A stretch of 64,000 nucleotides of DNA from assembly GCA_900316745.1 (NCBI GenBank), contig ONEB01000001.1, positions 62,001 through 126,000 on the forward strand. The letters run 5' to 3'. The notes below the pieces were generated by a model, which was not told the origin of the DNA, ran no database searches, and worked only from the letters and a program-made list of their open reading frames with translations. Below are positions 8,997 to 16,904 of this stretch, one piece after another (within the stretch, counting starts at the first letter, position 1; every line of letters starts with the position of its first letter). This DNA comes from an uncultured Eubacteriales bacterium (lineage in GTDB: Bacteria; Bacillota; Clostridia; Oscillospirales; Oscillospiraceae). Position numbers and translations under genes: made by a program.

Positions 8997-9841
8997 TATT
9001 CAAACAGCGTGAGGCTCGTCAGCGGCAGCTGGACGCAGCAGTCCACGCCCGCTTCGGCGCAGTACGCCGCCAGCAGATGCATGGTCAGGCCGGTGTCCTC
9101 AAACAGGCGCGGCAGCCCGCGCACGGGTCCATAGAGCGGACTGAAAAACTTGTCCCAATGCAGCGGGATCACGAGCTCGGGCCGCACCTTGTCGATGGTC
9201 TCCGCAAAGAACGCGCGCTGCCACGCGGCATCCTCCTTGCACAGCCCCGTGACGCCGAGAAACAGCACGTCCGCCTGGATGCCGTCGAGCTGTCCCGCAA
9301 TGTAATTGCAGCTGGGCCGGATCACATAGGTCTTCCCCGCGTGGGTCACGATGAAATCGAACGAGCCGCCCTCCCTGAACTTCTTCTTGTGCGCGGGCTG
9401 ACGGAGCGGCGCGTCAATCGTCTGACCGAGATCGTCATTGTAAAAGTGCGCGCGGGAGTGCTTCGAGGGGATGACCCGGATATGAAACGCCCCGATGCGC
9501 GCCTCCGGCTGCGCTGTGAAATCATGCAGCCGCGCCTCCGATACACCGCCGCCGCGCGCAACGTTCAGCGCGGACGGAGAGCCGTAGACCTCGCCGCCGC
9601 AATGGTTTACATAATACGGCAAGTCCAATACATGGTCATAGTGCGAGTGGGACGCAAAGGTCGCGCGCAGGCGCTCAAAGCCAAACTGCCGGATCACGCG
9701 ATCCGCAGTCGCGGTGTCGGTGGAGAGCCTGCTGAACAAAAACTGCCGGATGCTTGGGCGGGTCGTGTGGCAGTCAAACAGGATCTGATCCGTGCCGTCA
9801 TCAAACAGCAGCACAGTCGTGCCGAGATAGGTGATTTTCAT
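8996..9841 (-). CDS. MBL-fold metallo-hydrolase
   Basis: 281-residue protein of the metallo-beta-lactamase fold. The zinc-binding signature SHSHYDH lies near residue 65, further metal-ligand candidates appear at SKHSRAHF and in VIPLHWDKFF near the C-terminus. The N-terminus MKITYLGTTVLLFDDG is the usual first strand of UlaG/RomA-like MBL proteins. The start at 9841 has AAGAGGA about 8 bases upstream. No signal peptide, so cytoplasmic. It lies just downstream of tmRNA. The substrate is unknown. Confidence 0.82.
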   Translation of the reverse strand: MKITYLGTTVLLFDDGTDQILFDCHTTRPSIRQFLFSRLSTDTATADRVIRQFGFERLRATFASHSHYDHVLDLPYYVNHCGGEVYGSPSALNVARGGGVSEARLHDFTAQPEARIGAFHIRVIPSKHSRAHFYNDDLGQTIDAPLRQPAHKKKFREGGSFDFIVTHAGKTYVIRPSCNYIAGQLDGIQADVLFLGVTGLCKEDAAWQRAFFAETIDKVRPELVIPLHWDKFFSPLYGPVRGLPRLFEDTGLTMHLLAAYCAEAGVDCCVQLPLTSLTLFE

Positions 9842-9877
9842 AGTCTGCATCCTCTTTTTCTGATCAAGCATAAAAAT

Positions 9878-9906
9878 CGGAGCAAGCATAAGCTGCTTGC
9901 CCCGAC
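9878..9906 (-). terminator. tmRNA terminator
   Basis: On the minus strand CGGGGCAAGC pairs with GCTTGCTCCG, followed by ATTTTT, immediately after the tmRNA 3' end. Confidence 0.75.
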
Positions 9907-9907
9907 G

Positions 9908-10275
9908 TGGTGGAGATGGGGGGAGTTGAACCCCCGTCCGAAAGTGTTTTGACAGGAACTTCTCCGGGCGCAGCGGGTTGTCCTGACGCTCTGAAAGCGT
10001 CTGTTCCCATCACGGCGGGTCAACACGCAAACCCATCCGGTCCGGTAGCTTCATGATGCGTGGCTCGGGCAAAGCTTACCGAGCGCACGTTCCCCACTCA
10101 TCGACGCTCCGCATCCGGGCCGTGGGCCTCCCGGCGGGAACGCTCGCTAATTAAGCAGCGAGAAGAACAGTGTTATCGTTGTTCTTTAATTTATAAGGTT
10201 GCCCGTTTTATGGCGGTCAGGCGCCGCCGCCCGCTATTCCAGCCTCCACGCCCCCGTCGAAACCGTGACATCCCC
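9908..10275 (-). ncRNA. ssrA: Transfer-messenger RNA (tmRNA)
   Basis: 368-nt tmRNA that rescues stalled ribosomes and tags nascent proteins. The 5' end GGGGAUG pairs over 7 bp with CAUCUCC before the encoded ACCA at 9908. The conserved GGUUUCGACGGG follows the 5' end, and the T-arm GGGGGUUCAACUCCCCC lies near the 3' end. The tag reading frame ends ...NNDNTVLLAA followed by a stop at about 10151-10153. I cannot fix the resume codon by eye. The protein partner smpB is two genes upstream on the same strand. No clear promoter is visible just before the 5' end, where a repeat copy (10281-10493) sits, so processing from a longer smpB transcript is possible. Confidence 0.93.
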
Positions 10276-10280
10276 TCGTC

Positions 10281-10493
10281 AGACCGGGCGCACTCCACTT
10301 CGCAGCCGTGCAAAGGCTTTGCCTGTGCACGACGGCTTCGTAGCCGTTTCCCCGGTCTTCCTCTCCGAATCGAAGCGCAGCGGCTTCGATTCGGTTGGAT
10401 TCATAATGTTGCATTTTTGCACCGAGGCAAAGCTCCGGAGCAAAAATGATTCGACTTTCTTTCTTCGCCTGCGGGCGAAGAAACTCTGCGAGG
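10281..10493 (+). repeat. Hairpin-rich intergenic repeat, copy 3 (divergent)
   Basis: A gene-free 213-base stretch between tmRNA and the cyclophilin gene, full of perfect inverted repeats: AGACCGGG (10281) with CCCGGTCT (10351), CCGAATCGAAG (10365) with CTTCGATTCGG (10384), CATTTTTGC (10412) with GCAAAAATG (10440). The end is TTCTTCGCC-TGCG-GGCGAAGAA followed by ACTCTGCGAGG. The same end plan (stem, TGCG loop, ACTCTGCGAGG) occurs at 17200-17229 and 58062-58091 with different stem bases. GGTTGGATTCATA at 10393 also resembles GGATTGGATTCTAT of the 16905 copy. Orientation is opposite to both flanking genes. Confidence 0.65.
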
Positions 10494-10530
10494 TCTGGTG
10501 ATTTGACGATTACTCGTCCGATTGGTTCCC

Positions 10531-11061
10531 TTACCGCTCGGGGAGCTTCTCCGGCTCGGGGTACTCGACGCCGAAGGTCTCGACCGTGACGGTCTTCATG
10601 CGCTGGTCGACTTTCGGCTTGTCGTTCATCATGTTGCGCGGGGTGCGGGCGATCTTGTCCACGACCTCCATGCCCTCGGTGACCATGCCGAACGCGGCAT
10701 ACTGGCGGTCGAGGTGCGGGGCATCCTGATGCATGATGAAAAACTGGCTGCCGGCGCTGTCGGGGATCATGGTGCGCGCCATGGAGAGCACGCCGCGGGT
10801 GTGCTTCAGATCGTTCTGGAAACCGTTGGCAGTAAACTCGCCCTTGATGGAGTAGCCGGGGCCGCCGATGCCGATGCCGTTCGGATCGCCGCCCTGGATC
10901 ATGAAGCCGGGGATGACGCGGTGGAAAATCACGCCGTCATAAAAGCCCTTCTGCACGAGGCTGATGAAGTTGTTGACGGTGTTCGGGGCGACCTCGGGAT
11001 AGAGCTCGGCCTTGATGACGCCGCCGTCTTCCATTTCGATGGTGACAATGGGATTGCTCAT
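10531..11061 (-). CDS. Cyclophilin-type peptidyl-prolyl cis-trans isomerase
   Basis: 176-residue cytoplasmic cyclophilin that isomerises Xaa-Pro bonds. The catalytic core is clear: FYDGVIFHRVIPGFMIQGGD carries the active-site Arg, followed by GYSIKGEF, GVLSMAR and SAGSQFFIMHQDAPHLD with the usual substrate-pocket residues. No signal peptide or lipobox. The start is preceded by GAAAGGAAATCATC. It lies between smpB and tmRNA, 18 bases after smpB, probably the same transcript. Confidence 0.95.
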   Translation of the reverse strand: MSNPIVTIEMEDGGVIKAELYPEVAPNTVNNFISLVQKGFYDGVIFHRVIPGFMIQGGDPNGIGIGGPGYSIKGEFTANGFQNDLKHTRGVLSMARTMIPDSAGSQFFIMHQDAPHLDRQYAAFGMVTEGMEVVDKIARTPRNMMNDKPKVDQRMKTVTVETFGVEYPEPEKLPER

Positions 11062-11079
11062 GGTGATGATTTCCTTTCT

Positions 11080-11544
11080 TCAGTAACGTTCCTTGATGGC
11101 TCTGTCCATATCGCGCCTGGCGCTGCGCACGGCGTCCGCCTCGCGCTTGTCATAGAGCTTTTTGCCCTTGCAGAGCCCGACCTCGACCTTGACGCGGCTG
11201 TCCTTGAAATAGAGGCTCAGCGGGATGAGCGTGAGTCCGTCCTGCTGGATGCGCGCATGGAGCTTGCGGATCTCTTTTTTGTGCATCAGAAGCCGCTTGG
11301 GCCGATCGGGGTCTTTGTTATAGTAGCTGCCGTGGGTGTAGGGGCTGATGTGGATGCCGTGGGCAAAGAGCTCGCCGTTTTTCACGGTGCAGAACGAGTC
11401 TTTCAGATTCACCGTACCGGCGCGGATGCTCTTGACCTCCGTGCCGAACAGCTCGACGCCCGCTTCATAGCGCTCCAGAACGAAATAATCATGCAGCGCC
11501 TTGCGGTTTGCCGCCGCCTGCTTCGTGCCTTTTTCCCGTGGCAT
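11080..11544 (-). CDS. smpB: SsrA-binding protein SmpB
   Basis: 154-residue tmRNA-binding protein needed for trans-translation. Family hallmarks: N-terminal YFVLERYEAGVELFGTEVKS, SFCTVKNGELFAHGIHISPY, and a basic C-terminal tail KKLYDKREADAVRSARRDMD that enters the ribosomal mRNA channel. The start at 11544 follows AAAGGAGGCAGAGGC. It is clustered with its RNA partner ssrA. Confidence 0.97.
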   Translation of the reverse strand: MPREKGTKQAAANRKALHDYFVLERYEAGVELFGTEVKSIRAGTVNLKDSFCTVKNGELFAHGIHISPYTHGSYYNKDPDRPKRLLMHKKEIRKLHARIQQDGLTLIPLSLYFKDSRVKVEVGLCKGKKLYDKREADAVRSARRDMDRAIKERY

Positions 11545-11614
11545 GCCTCTGCCTCCTTTCCCATGGGTTACTATGATACTATATCATACTTTGCAGGGAA
11601 AGGAAAGAGCGAAA

Positions 11615-12088
11615 TCAGCCGAAATACCGCCGCAGCACCGGCAGGGCGTTTTCCGCAATGACGACGCCCTGCTCTTTCAGGTGCGCGGCGAGCTCCGGCG
11701 TGCAGGGGCATAGCTCGCCGAACTCATAAAGCGCGTTCGGAAGCCCCGCCTCGCTGCGGTGAACGATGAGCTGAAACACGTCCTCGGCAAAGAGAACGTC
11801 ACAGGGGACATTGGGATCAATGTACGCGCTCGCGGCGAGCAGGTGCGAAAAGTGCCGGAAGCGGAAGCGGTAGACCTGCACCTCCACCGGACGGGCGATG
11901 AGCAGCAGCTCGCGCTCTGCCGGAAAGAGGCTGATCTCCATGCGCTTCCAAGGTCGCTTGCCGCTGCTCTCCAGCGCATGGGCAACGGCGGCGCGGGCCT
12001 CCCGGGGCGTGATGGTGTCGCGCGGCCCGAGCTCCTCGCGCGAGATGCGCAGGCTCACGGCCTGCGCGGTGACGGTCTCAATGATCAT
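11615..12088 (-). CDS. MecA-like adaptor protein
   Basis: 157-residue protein resembling MecA, the adaptor that hands substrates to the ClpC protease. The resemblance is in the overall plan: a short N-terminal domain opening MIIETVTAQAVSLRISREEL, then a C-terminal domain with YRFRFRHFSHLLAASAYI, VFQLIVHR, and the ending ENALPVLRRYFG, matching the MecA-type end (..ALK.LRRYF). It is shorter than B. subtilis MecA (about 218 residues), with the linker reduced. Minus strand, upstream of smpB. The assignment comes from pattern memory and is moderate; no substrate can be inferred. Confidence 0.6.
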   Translation of the reverse strand: MIIETVTAQAVSLRISREELGPRDTITPREARAAVAHALESSGKRPWKRMEISLFPAERELLLIARPVEVQVYRFRFRHFSHLLAASAYIDPNVPCDVLFAEDVFQLIVHRSEAGLPNALYEFGELCPCTPELAAHLKEQGVVIAENALPVLRRYFG

Positions 12089-12213
12089 GAAGGGCTCCCT
12101 CCGTATTTCAAATGGTTCTCTCTCATTCTATCGTCTGCGGCGCCGTCGCGCCACTTAAAATATATGGCAGAACGGGCAATAATATGGTAAGATAATTAAA
12201 GAGGTGACCCGAT

Positions 12214-12774
12214 ATGAAACTGAACGAAACCCCGCTGCGCTCCATCACGCGCTATGAGGGCGTGGTGATCAATGTACGGCTGGATCTGGCGGAGCTGCCT
12301 GACGGAAGCACCGCGCTGCGCGAGGTCGTGGAGCACCCCGGCGGTGTCGCCGTGCTGCCGCTGGAGTCGGACGGCACGGTCTGGTGCGTGCGCCAGTATC
12401 GCTATCCCTTCGCCGAACAGCTTCTGGAGGTCCCGGCGGGCAGGCTTGAGCCCGGCGAGACGCCCGAGGACGCCGCGCGCAGAGAACTCTCTGAGGAAAC
12501 AGGGCTCATCGCCGACACCCTCACGCCGCTCGGCCGCCAGTACGCCACGCCCGGCTACTGCGGCGAGGTGCTGCATGTCTATCTCGCGCAGGGACTCCGG
12601 CACGGCGAGGCGCATCTCGACGACGGGGAATTTCTGAACGTGGAAAAGCACACGCTCGACGAGCTGGCAGACCTCGCCCTCGCAAACGAGCTTCCCGACA
12701 CAAAAACCGCCCTCGCCGTCCTGAAAGCAAAGCTGCTGCTTTCCAAGACAAAAAACGCACATTGTGACGAATAA
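12214..12774 (+). CDS. nudF: Nudix hydrolase, ADP-ribose pyrophosphatase type
   Basis: 186-residue Nudix enzyme. The Nudix box spans residues 76-98: GRLEPGE, then AARREL and SEETG, matching GX5EX7REUXEEXGU. The upstream strand HPGGVAVLPL and RQYRYP are typical of the ADP-sugar (NudF/TrgB) branch, which cleaves ADP-ribose to AMP and ribose-5-phosphate. The start is preceded by AAAGAGGTGACC. It is followed at once by the promoter of the next gene. Symbol is by family resemblance. Confidence 0.88.
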   Translation: MKLNETPLRSITRYEGVVINVRLDLAELPDGSTALREVVEHPGGVAVLPLESDGTVWCVRQYRYPFAEQLLEVPAGRLEPGETPEDAARRELSEETGLIADTLTPLGRQYATPGYCGEVLHVYLAQGLRHGEAHLDDGEFLNVEKHTLDELADLALANELPDTKTALAVLKAKLLLSKTKNAHCDE

Positions 12775-12777
12775 GCC

Positions 12778-12806
12778 TTGCAAACGGAAATCGAACGTGC
12801 TATGAT
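12778..12806 (+). promoter_or_regulatory. Promoter for the YegP-like gene
   Basis: TTGCAA (12778-12783), 17-base spacer, TATGAT (12801-12806). The -35 begins 4 bases after the previous stop codon. Confidence 0.65.
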
Positions 12807-12859
12807 GAAATCGAAATGAAACGATTCAAATTTTTAATCATACAACAGGAGGTATCATC

Positions 12860-13231
12860 ATGGGCAAATTCGTAGTTCGCCAGGTCAAAACCGGCATCAT
12901 GTTCAACCTGAAAGCCAACAACGGTCAGGTCATCGCCACGTCCGAGGTCTACAACTCCGACGCCGCCTGCCGCAAGGGCATTGAGAGCGTGCGCAAAAAC
13001 GCGCCCATTGCCCCCATTGAAAACCAGACCGTCGAGGGTTTTGCCAAAGAGAAGCACCCGAAATTCGAGGTCTATCTCGACAAGGCCGGCGAATACCGCT
13101 TCCGCCTGAAAGCCACGAACGGCCAGATCATCGCCGTCGGCGAGAGCTACACGCAGCTCTCCGGCTGCTTAAACGGCATCGAGTCCGTCAAGAAAAACGC
13201 CCCGGACGCCGAGATCGTGATGGAGGAATAA
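12860..13231 (+). CDS. YegP-like protein with two DUF1508 repeats
   Basis: 123-residue protein made of two copies of the DUF1508/YegP module. Repeat 1 has FNLKANNGQVIATSEVYNSD and GIESVRKNAP; repeat 2 has FRLKATNGQIIAVGESYTQL and GIESVKKNAP. The start follows ACAGGAGGTATCATC, a strong ribosome site, and it has its own promoter and terminator, so it is probably well expressed. The biochemical role of YegP proteins is not established. Cytoplasmic. Confidence 0.9.
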   Translation: MGKFVVRQVKTGIMFNLKANNGQVIATSEVYNSDAACRKGIESVRKNAPIAPIENQTVEGFAKEKHPKFEVYLDKAGEYRFRLKATNGQIIAVGESYTQLSGCLNGIESVKKNAPDAEIVMEE

Positions 13232-13243
13232 CCAGATTCCACG

Positions 13244-13280
13244 CAGCTCCCCGCGGACAGCCTGCGGGGAGTTGTTTTTT
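13244..13280 (+). terminator. Rho-independent terminator
   Basis: CTCCCCGC pairs with GCGGGGAG, loop GGACAGCCT, followed by TTGTTTTTT. Confidence 0.85.
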
Positions 13281-13290
13281 GCCCTGTACC

Positions 13291-13316
13291 ATTTACATAA
13301 TATATATTATGTAAAT
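13291..13316. repeat. Perfect 26-bp AT-rich palindrome
   Basis: ATTTACATAATAT is followed immediately by its exact complement ATATTATGTAAAT. It stands alone between a terminator and the methyltransferase promoter. Each arm contains TTATGTAAA, the core of the motif repeated elsewhere in the window. Could be an operator or a cruciform. Confidence 0.7.
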
Positions 13317-13329
13317 AATCGCGGCACAC

Positions 13330-13347
13330 ATCCCCCCGGGGGGCTTG
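13330..13347 (+). promoter_or_regulatory. C/G palindrome operator, methyltransferase copy
   Basis: ATCCCCCCGGGGGGCTTG, one base different from the site at 53113-53130 in front of cbiM. It ends inside the -35 element of the next promoter. C-run/G-run sites of this kind recall CsoR/RcnR-family metal-sensor operators; that identity is inferred. Confidence 0.5.
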
Positions 13348-13374
13348 TGGATGCGCGCGCTCCTATGGTACAAT
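13345..13374 (+). promoter_or_regulatory. Promoter of the methyltransferase gene
   Basis: TTGTGG (13345-13350), 18-base spacer, TACAAT (13369-13374). The -35 overlaps the palindromic operator candidate. Confidence 0.45.
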
Positions 13375-13447
13375 TTCGCCCGAAAGGCCGGTGGTCGCCA
13401 CGATGACCGACCGGAATCTGATGGAGAAAGGCCGATGGTGCGCTGCG

Positions 13448-14227
13448 ATGACCTGTAAAACGATCCTGAATGAAAACAAAGCCTACTGGACGCAGCGGGC
13501 AAGCGGCTATTCCGAGGTGAATCAGGCCGAGCTCGGCACCGCGCAGCATGAGATCTGGCGCGGCGAGCTCTGCCGACAGATCGCGGCGCACTTTCCCGAC
13601 CGCGCGCCGGAGGATCTGCGCGTGCTGGACGTCGGCACAGGCCCGGGATTTTTCGCGATTTTGCTGACAGAGTCCGGCTTTCGCGTGACGGCGATTGATC
13701 TCACGCCGGAGATGCTCTCGGAGGCAAGACGCAACGCCGGCGCGATCGCGGAGCAGATCGACTTTTTCGAGATGAACGCCGAGGCCACCACATTCCCGGA
13801 CGGGGCGTTCGACGTGATCGTCACGCGCAATCTCACCTGGAATCTTCCACACCCCGAACAGGCTCTGCGCGAGTGGGCGCGCCTGCTCGCCCCGGGAGGG
13901 CTGCTCTTAAACTTTGACGCGAACTGGTACGGCTATCTCTTCGACGAGGACAAGCGCGCGGACTTTGACGCCGACCGCCTGAACAGCGCCGCGCAGGGCG
14001 TGGGCGACCAGAACGTGGGCGAAAACTTCGACGTCATGGAGGACATCGCGCGGCGCATTCCCCTCTCAGGCACGCAGCGCCCGGCGTGGGATCTCGCCGT
14101 TTTCACAGCGCTGGGACTCAGCGCGCGGGCGGACGAGCTGGTATGGGAGCGCGTCTGGTCGCCGGAGGAGAAGATCAATTTTGCCTCCACGCCGCTGTTT
14201 CTGGTTCAGGCTTCAAAATCCGTATAA
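13448..14227 (+). CDS. Class I SAM-dependent methyltransferase
   Basis: About 259-residue methyltransferase with the Rossmann motif I VLDVGTGPGFFAILL and the acidic end of the second strand in VTAIDLTPEML. DVIVTRNLTWNLPHPEQAL is the motif IV region of this family. The start is uncertain: GTG 13391 and ATGs at 13403, 13421 and 13448 are in frame; 13448 gives MTCKTILNENKAYWTQRASG, which best fits relatives. A 7-codon out-of-frame ORF starting at 13435 might be a leader peptide. The substrate is unknown. Sharing an operator-like palindrome with cbiM hints at a metal-regulated role, which is inference. Confidence 0.8.
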   Translation: MTCKTILNENKAYWTQRASGYSEVNQAELGTAQHEIWRGELCRQIAAHFPDRAPEDLRVLDVGTGPGFFAILLTESGFRVTAIDLTPEMLSEARRNAGAIAEQIDFFEMNAEATTFPDGAFDVIVTRNLTWNLPHPEQALREWARLLAPGGLLLNFDANWYGYLFDEDKRADFDADRLNSAAQGVGDQNVGENFDVMEDIARRIPLSGTQRPAWDLAVFTALGLSARADELVWERVWSPEEKINFASTPLFLVQASKSV

Positions 14228-14234
14228 TTTTCTC

Positions 14235-14263
14235 TTTACAAATCAAGCGATCCGTGCTATCAT
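14235..14263 (+). promoter_or_regulatory. Promoter of rpsO
   Basis: TTTACA (14235-14240), 17-base spacer, TATCAT (14258-14263). About 110 bases of leader follow before rpsO, long enough for S15 autoregulation, though I recognise no defined S15 site. Confidence 0.5.
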
Positions 14264-14375
14264 ATCATGGATTTCGCCCATGAGCCCGGTTCCGGGGGCA
14301 AGCCGATTCGCTTCGGACGCCTTTCAGCCCGATACTGCGCCATAGGGTAATAAAAAACGAAAGGAAGCAAATACT

Positions 14376-14642
14376 ATGATCACGAAGGATCAGAAGACCG
14401 CCGTCATCGACGCCAACAAGACCCACGAGGGCGACACCGGTTCCCCCGAGGTTCAGATCGCCATCCTCACCGAGCGCATCCGTCAGCTCACCGAGCACCT
14501 GAAGGTCCATCCCAACGACAAGCACAGCCGTCTGGGCATGTACAAGATGGTCGGTAAGCGCCGCCGTCTGCTCGACTACCTCGCCAAGAAGGACATCGAG
14601 CGCTATCGTGCGATCATCGCAAAGCTGGGCATCCGCAAGTAA
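14376..14642 (+). CDS. rpsO: 30S ribosomal protein S15
   Basis: 88-residue ribosomal protein S15, binding the central domain of 16S rRNA. Hallmarks are [20 protein letters not shown] and [20 protein letters not shown] followed by RRRLLDYL. Length is exactly typical. The start follows GAAAGGAAGCAAATACT. rpsO next to pnp is the widespread bacterial arrangement. Confidence 0.98.
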   Translation: MITKDQKTAVIDANKTHEGDTGSPEVQIAILTERIRQLTEHLKVHPNDKHSRLGMYKMVGKRRRLLDYLAKKDIERYRAIIAKLGIRK

Positions 14643-14683
14643 TGCTTGCGTTTCCCAATCATTTGAAGGGTATGAACGTTTTT

Positions 14684-14722
14684 GATGCAGGAGACAATTT
14701 TATAGTTGTCTCCTGCATTTTT
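14684..14722 (+). terminator. rpsO terminator / pnp leader hairpin
   Basis: TGCAGGAGACAA pairs perfectly with TTGTCTCCTGCA (12 bp, loop TTTTATAG), followed by TTTTTAC. It lies 27 bases before pnp, where enterobacteria carry an RNase III-processed hairpin for PNPase autoregulation. It may be a partial terminator, a processing site, or both. Confidence 0.75.
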
Positions 14723-14748
14723 ACTGTCGACAGAAAGGAACAAAGGAT

Positions 14749-16869
14749 ATGATCATTACCCACAAGGAATTCCCCAATTACAAAAAGTATGAGATCGACT
14801 ATGAGGGCCGCAAGCTCTCCATGGAGGTCGGCAAGCTCGCGGAGCTCTGCAACGCCGCCGTGCTCGTGACCTACGGCGAGACAACCGTGCTCGTCACCTG
14901 CACCGCCTCTGCCCGCCCGAAGGACGGCATCGACTATTTCCCGCTCGCCGTGGACTTCAACGAGAAGCTCTACGCCGTCGGCCGCATCCCCGGCAGCTTC
15001 ATGCGCCGTGAGGGCAAGCCGAGCCTGCCCGCCGTGCTGGCGAGCCGCCTCATCGACCGCCCGATGCGTCCCCTCTTCCCCAGCGATCTGCGCAACGACG
15101 TCGTCATCGCCTGCGAAGTGCTGAGCGTTGACCGCGACTGCTCCCCCGAGATTACCGCGATGATCGGCGCCTCCGCCGCCGTGAGCATCTCGGACGTGCC
15201 CTTCAACGGCCCCATCGCCGGTATTGTCCTCGGCTGGGACGGCGAGAAGTATCTCTTCAACCCCACCCAGGAAGAGCGCAAGACCAACCGCATGATCACC
15301 ACCATCGCCGCGACTCACAAGAAGATCGTCATGATCGAGTCCGAGGCCGACCAGGTCCCCGACGACGTCATGTACGAGGGCATCGTGCAGGCGCATGCGC
15401 ATCTGCAGCCCGTCCTCGACCTCATCGACAAGATGGTCGCCGAGATCGGCAAGCCGAAGTTCGAGTATGAGCACGCTTCCTTTGACGAGGAGCTGTTTGA
15501 TCTCCTGTGCACCAACGAGATGGAAGGCATGGAGCACTGCATGGACACGGACGACAAGAACGTCCGCGAGGAGCGCGTGAACGAGTGGATCACCGCCGTG
15601 CAGGAAAAGTATGAGGAAGAGCACCCCGACATGATGCAGTTCATGGACGAGATCCTCTATAAGATGCAGAAGAAGATCGTCAAGAAGTGGCTGCTCGCCG
15701 GTCACCGCGTGGACGGCCGCAAGATGAACGAGATCCGTCCCCTCGGCGCCGAGGTTGGTCTGATTCCCCGCGTGCACGGCTCGGGTCTGTTCACCCGCGG
15801 CCAGACCCAGGTGCTGAGCATCGCGACCCTCGCGACCCTCTCCATGGCCCAGAAGCTCGACACGATCTGGGAAGAGGAAGAAAAGCGCTTCATGCACCAC
15901 TACAACATGCCCTCCTACTCCACGGGCGAGGCCCGTGCCAGCCGCAGCACCAACCGCCGCGAGTACGGCCACGGTGCGCTCGTCGAGAAGGCGCTGCAGA
16001 GCGTCATCCCCGAGGTCGAGGACTTCCCGTACGCCATCCGCGTGGTGTCCGAGGTTCTCTCCTCCAACGGCTCCACCTCCCAGGGCTCCATCTGCGGCAG
16101 CACGCTGGCTCTGATGGACGCCGGCGTTCCGCTGAAGGCGCCCGTTGCCGGCATCAGCTGCGGTCTGATTCAGGACGGCGACGACTTCACCACCTTTATC
16201 GACATCCAGGGCGTTGAGGACTTCCACGGCGAGATGGACTTCAAGGTCGCCGGCACCAAGGACGGCATCACCGCCATCCAGATGGACCTGAAGAACGACG
16301 GTCTGAAGCACGAGATCGTGAAGGAGGCCTTCCAGATCACCCGCGAGGCCCGCTTCCAGATCCTCGACGAGATCATGCTCAAGGCCATCCCCGAGCCGCG
16401 CAAGGAGCTGGCCAAGTCCGCCCCGAAGATGATCCAGATGAAGATCAACCCCGACAAGATTCGCGAGGTCATCGGCTCCGGCGGCAAGGTCATCCAGAAG
16501 ATCTGCGCCGACACCGGCTGCAAGATCGACATCGACGACGACGGCTCCATCTTCATCGCCTCCGAGGACATCGAGGCCTGCCGCGCCGCCCGCACCACGA
16601 TCGAGAACATCGTGTTCGAGCCCGAGGTCGGTCAGCTGTACTACGGCAAGGTCACGAACATCCGCGAGGACTTCGGCGCGTGGGTCGAGCTGGCTCCGGG
16701 CAAGGACGGTCTCGTGAAGATCAAGGACCTCGAGTTCAAGCGCACGAACAAGGTGGCTGACGTTCTGAACATCGGCGACATGTGCTGGGTCAAGGTCATG
16801 AACGTGGACGACCGCGGCCGCGTGGACCTCTCCCGCAAGGACGCCATGCGCGAAAAGGGACTCCTGTAA
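14749..16869 (+). CDS. pnp: Polyribonucleotide nucleotidyltransferase (PNPase)
   Basis: 706-residue 3'-5' phosphorolytic exoribonuclease, a component of RNA decay. Two RNase PH-like domains (about 12-230 and 310-540), with [15 protein letters not shown] in the first and the second core showing [20 protein letters not shown]. The KH domain (about 555-615) has [15 protein letters not shown]; the S1 domain follows at about 620-690 ([18 protein letters not shown]). It ends soon after S1, without a long acidic tail. The start is preceded by AAAGGAACAAAGGAT. Codons are strongly biased to C/G endings, as expected for a highly expressed gene. Confidence 0.98.
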   Translation: MIITHKEFPNYKKYEIDYEGRKLSMEVGKLAELCNAAVLVTYGETTVLVTCTASARPKDGIDYFPLAVDFNEKLYAVGRIPGSFMRREGKPSLPAVLASRLIDRPMRPLFPSDLRNDVVIACEVLSVDRDCSPEITAMIGASAAVSISDVPFNGPIAGIVLGWDGEKYLFNPTQEERKTNRMITTIAATHKKIVMIESEADQVPDDVMYEGIVQAHAHLQPVLDLIDKMVAEIGKPKFEYEHASFDEELFDLLCTNEMEGMEHCMDTDDKNVREERVNEWITAVQEKYEEEHPDMMQFMDEILYKMQKKIVKKWLLAGHRVDGRKMNEIRPLGAEVGLIPRVHGSGLFTRGQTQVLSIATLATLSMAQKLDTIWEEEEKRFMHHYNMPSYSTGEARASRSTNRREYGHGALVEKALQSVIPEVEDFPYAIRVVSEVLSSNGSTSQGSICGSTLALMDAGVPLKAPVAGISCGLIQDGDDFTTFIDIQGVEDFHGEMDFKVAGTKDGITAIQMDLKNDGLKHEIVKEAFQITREARFQILDEIMLKAIPEPRKELAKSAPKMIQMKINPDKIREVIGSGGKVIQKICADTGCKIDIDDDGSIFIASEDIEACRAARTTIENIVFEPEVGQLYYGKVTNIREDFGAWVELAPGKDGLVKIKDLEFKRTNKVADVLNIGDMCWVKVMNVDDRGRVDLSRKDAMREKGLL

Positions 16870-16870
16870 T

Positions 16871-16897
16871 CCGTCAAAAAACTCCGTTTTTCGACGG
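16871..16897 (+). terminator. pnp terminator
   Basis: CCGTC..AAAAAC paired with GTTTTT..GACGG, loop TCC, starting two bases after the pnp stop. A U-rich strand is within the stem rather than after it. Confidence 0.6.
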
Positions 16898-16904
16898 AAG
16901 AGAC

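Noticed and set aside
10199-10501. Open frames over the region upstream of tmRNA
   Set aside because: They cover the tmRNA 5' part and an inverted-repeat region with no protein features.
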